A program made the translations under genes and the position numbers. From NCBI GenBank assembly GCA_020217035.1, contig JAIWOG010000068.1, forward strand, positions 1 to 10,000: DNA of 10,000 nt, given 5' to 3'. The stretch comes from Magnetospirillum sp. (GTDB taxonomy: Bacteria; Pseudomonadota; Alphaproteobacteria; Rhodospirillales; Magnetospirillaceae). The notes beneath the pieces were generated by a model. That model had not been told where the DNA came from, made no database searches, and saw nothing but the letters and a program-made list of their open reading frames with translations. Of the stretch, positions 6,466-10,000 are shown piece by piece; the first letter of the stretch is position 1; every line of letters starts with the position of its first letter.

Positions 6466-8005
6466 ATGGACAAGAACCGCGTCATCATCTTCGACACCAC
6501 GCTGCGCGACGGCGAGCAATCGCCCGGCGCCTCGATGAACCTGGAAGAGAAGGTCAAGATCGCGCTCGCCCTTGAAGACATGGGCGTCGACGTCATCGAA
6601 GCCGGCTTCCCCATCGCGTCCAACGGCGATTTCGAGGCGGTCCAAGCGGTGGCCAAGGTGGTCAAGAACGCGTCGGTCTGCGGCTTGGCCCGCGCCGCCA
6701 AGGGCGACATCGAACGCTGCGCCGAGGCGGTGAAGCTGGCGCCGCGTCATCGCATCCACACCTTCATCTCGACCAGCCCGCTGCACATGAAGTTCAAGCT
6801 GCAGATGGAGCCGGAAAAGGTTCTGGAAAAGATCAAGGAATCGGTGGCCTTCGCCCGCAACCTGGTGGAAGACGTGGAATGGTCGGCCGAGGACGGCTCG
6901 CGCACCGAACACGACTTCCTGTGCCGCTCGGTCGAAGCCGCCATCACCGCGGGCGCCCGGACCATCAACATCCCCGACACCGTCGGCTACGCCGTGCCGG
7001 AAGAATACGCCGCCCTGATCGCCATGCTGGTCAACCGGGTGCCCAACATCGACAAGGCCATCTTGTCGGTGCATTGCCACAACGATCTGGGCTTGGCGGT
7101 GGCCAATTCGCTGGCCGCGCTGGGCGCCGGCGCCCGCCAGGTGGAATGCACCATCAACGGCCTGGGCGAACGCGCCGGCAACGCCGCCATGGAAGAAATC
7201 GTCATGGCGCTGCGCACTCGCCACGACCTGATGCCCTACACCACCGGCATCAAGACCGAACACATCACGCGGACCTCGCGGCTGGTCTCGGCCATTTCCG
7301 GTTTCGTGGTCCAGCCCAACAAGGCTATCGTCGGCAAGAACGCCTTCGCCCACGAATCGGGCATCCATCAGGACGGCATGCTGAAATGTGCCCAGACCTA
7401 CGAGATCATGACGCCTGAATCGGTAGGCTTGAACCGTTCGTCGCTGGTCATGGGCAAGCATTCCGGCCGCGCCGCCTTCAAGGACAAGCTGAAGCAACTG
7501 GGCTACGAACTGGGCGACAATGCCGTCGAGGACGCCTTCGCCCGCTTCAAGGATCTGGCCGACCGCAAGAAGGAAGTGTTCGACGAGGACATCGTCGCCC
7601 TGGTGGACGAAGCGGTGTTCCGCGACAATGAACGCATCCGCTTCAAGGGCCTGGAAGTGCTGTGCGGCACCCGCCACAACCCGCCCAAGGCCGAGTTGGA
7701 ACTGGAGATCGACGGCCAGTTGCATTCGGTCAAGGCCAGCGGCGACGGCCCCGTCGACGCCACCTTCAACGCCATCAAGATGCTGTGCCCGCACGAGGCG
7801 CGGCTGCTGCTGTACCAGGTGCACGCGGTGACCCAAGGCACCGACGCCCAGGCCGAGGTGACGGTGCGCTTGGAGGAGGACGGCAAGACCGTCAACGGCC
7901 AAGGCGCGGACACCGACACCATGGTCGCCTCGGCCCGGGCCTATGTTAAAGCCTTGAACAAACTTTTGACCAAGAGGCAAAAAACCGCCCCCCTGGCGGT
8001 CACGC

Positions 8006-8010
<5 letters not shown>
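6466..8010 (+). CDS. leuA: 2-isopropylmalate synthase
   Basis: This 514-residue enzyme condenses acetyl-CoA with 2-oxoisovalerate to 2-isopropylmalate, the committed step of leucine synthesis, in the cytoplasm. The N-terminal TIM barrel opens with [13 protein letters not shown], giving catalytic Arg14 and metal-binding Asp15. The metal-binding HCHND motif gives His203 and His205, followed by the signature [19 protein letters not shown]. The linker region carries [18 protein letters not shown]-terminal LeuA allosteric domain (about 395-505) is complete, with [14 protein letters not shown], so leucine feedback inhibition is expected. Length is close to the bacterial norm (523 in E. coli). The start ATG 6466 places the protein directly at the conserved beta-strand [15 protein letters not shown]; the Shine-Dalgarno is weak (GGGCAGG 6455-6461, short spacing). 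It shares the branched-chain pathway with ilvC at the left edge, though a terminator and five other genes separate them. Confidence 0.98.
7979..8000 (-). terminator. Terminator-like hairpin on the minus strand at the end of leuA
   Basis: Read on the minus strand, ACCGCC-AGGGG-GGCGGT forms a 6-bp GC stem followed directly by six T. On the + strand the A tract comes first, so it would not stop leuA transcription. No gene on the minus strand ends here. It may stop antisense transcription entering leuA, or be chance within the coding sequence. Confidence 0.4.
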
Positions 8011-9101
<1,091 letters not shown>

Positions 9102-9131
9102 TTTTTGTGCATCAATATGTAGTAGTCTGAC

Positions 9132-9170
9132 CTGAATCGGTCGCCGGCATAGCCGGCGGCCCTGATTCAG
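9132..9170 (+). promoter_or_regulatory. Strong stem-loop between mreB and mreC
   Basis: CTGAATC (9132-9138) pairs with GATTCAG (9164-9170). GGTCGCCGGC (9139-9148) pairs with GCCGGCGGCC (9152-9161) through one G-U pair, around an ATA loop, with CT (9162-9163) bulged. That gives 17 base pairs. What follows is ACAAAAGGGGG, the mreC ribosome binding site, not a T tract, so it is not an intrinsic terminator on either strand. It could set the MreB to MreC ratio by mRNA processing, stability or translation control. Confidence 0.6.
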
Positions 9171-9186
9171 ACAAAAGGGGGAAAGC

Positions 9187-10000
9187 GTGAAGCAGTCCGG
9201 TGCGGTCGGACGCCTGGCGACATTGCGGCTTTTGGCCCAACGTTTCGCCTTCGTCTCCCTGGTTGTCGCCGCCTTCGCGCTGATGATCCTGGGCAAGGCC
9301 GACATCGTCCTGATCGAGCGCACCCGCACTGCCGTGGCCGACGCCGTCGCCCCCATCCTGGATGCCCTGTCGCGTCCCGCCGCCACCATCGCCGAGTTCA
9401 CCGAAAGCATCCGCGAACTGGCCTCGCTCAGGGCCGAGAACGCCCGTCTGCGCCAGGAAAACCAGCGCCTGTTGCATTGGCAGACGGTGGCGCGGCGCCT
9501 GGACGCCGAGAACACCGTCTTGCACGAACATCTGAACGTGGTCACCGACGCCGACGCCGCCTTCGTCACCGCCCGGGTGATCGGCGATTTGGGCTCGGCC
9601 TATGGCCATTCCATGCTGCTGAACGCGGGTTCGCGCGATGGCGTGCGCAAGGGCCAGGCGGTGTTGTCGGGGGAAACGCTAATCGGCTACATCGCCGAGG
9701 TGGGCGACCGTTCGGCCCGTCTTCTGTTGCTGACCGACATCAACGCCAAGATCCCGGTGGTGGTGGAAAGCTCGCGCACCCGGGCCATCCTGACCGGCGA
9801 CAACAAGGCGCGGCCCAAGCTGAACTACGTGGCCGGCAACCCCTCGATCTCGGTGGGCGACCGCATCATCACCGCCGCGTCGGGCGCCGCCTTCCCTCCC
9901 GGCCTGCCCATCGGCGTGGTGGCCTCCAACGCCGACGGAATCATCCGCGTCGAGCCATTCGTCCAGCGACACGAATTGGAATACGTGGCCATCGTCGATT
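9187..10000 (+). CDS. mreC: Rod-shape-determining protein MreC (3' end outside window)
   Basis: The first 271 codons of MreC, the periplasmic scaffold that links MreB filaments to PBP2 and the wall-synthesis machinery. The frame opens with GTG 9187, preceded by GGGGG (9177-9181) at five bases; an in-frame stop at 9163-9165 rules out a much earlier start. It has a short cytoplasmic tail, one membrane helix (about residues 20-36, FAFVSLVVAAFALMILG), a coiled-coil stretch (about 60-115, with LRAENARLRQENQRLL), then the beta-barrel-like MreC domain. Family phrases visible there are NAGSRDGVRKGQAV, LLLTDINAKIPVVVESS, RAILTGDN and FPPGLPIGVV. The frame is still open at base 10000; mreD is expected next by analogy with other genomes. 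Operon membership with mreB is clear from order and spacing. Confidence 0.96.
   Translation, partial: MKQSGAVGRLATLRLLAQRFAFVSLVVAAFALMILGKADIVLIERTRTAVADAVAPILDALSRPAATIAEFTESIRELASLRAENARLRQENQRLLHWQTVARRLDAENTVLHEHLNVVTDADAAFVTARVIGDLGSAYGHSMLLNAGSRDGVRKGQAVLSGETLIGYIAEVGDRSARLLLLTDINAKIPVVVESSRTRAILTGDNKARPKLNYVAGNPSISVGDRIITAASGAAFPPGLPIGVVASNADGIIRVEPFVQRHELEYVAIVD

Noticed and set aside
9132..9170. mreB-mreC hairpin as an intrinsic terminator
   Set aside because: No T tract follows on either strand, and termination here would separate mreC from its operon.

Overview
The window reads as ordinary chromosome from a GC-rich alphaproteobacterium. A Rhodospirillales member, perhaps Magnetospirillum-like, is my best guess from protein wording and gene order (inference only; no search was run). 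All recognised genes lie on the + strand. There are no tRNA or rRNA genes, CRISPR arrays, insertion sequences or phage genes that I can see.

Layout. Positions 1-336 hold the 3' end of ilvC (class I ketol-acid reductoisomerase), closed by a textbook intrinsic terminator. An AT-rich promoter region with a 12-bp palindrome then drives a small outer-membrane beta-barrel protein (513-1196). Next comes a two-gene unit: a four-helix DUF2975 membrane protein (1309-1839) and a 70-residue XRE/Cro-type regulator (1852-2064). After a 128-bp gap with two small palindromes come two adjacent, paralogous membrane sensor histidine kinases (2193-4229 and 4311-6287). Each has the order TM - periplasmic Cache/PDC sensor - TM - PAS - HisKA - HATPase, and neither has a response regulator in the window. 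Then follow leuA (2-isopropylmalate synthase, 6466-8010), mreB (8061-9101) and the first 271 codons of mreC (9187 to the edge).

How the genes relate. ilvC and leuA are branched-chain amino-acid genes, and mreB-mreC begin the usual cell-shape (rod) operon. The stretch from 337 to 6465 between ilvC and leuA carries five accessory, sensory or envelope genes and looks like a variable insert between housekeeping genes. The kinase pair is a tandem duplication. The catalytic halves are almost the same at DNA level, while the periplasmic sensors have diverged. This suggests two different stimuli feeding one output.

I found no clearly new system. The points most worth a second look are the tandem kinase pair without a regulator, the DUF2975-HTH pair, a strong hairpin directly ahead of the mreC ribosome binding site, and a minus-strand terminator-like hairpin at the end of leuA.
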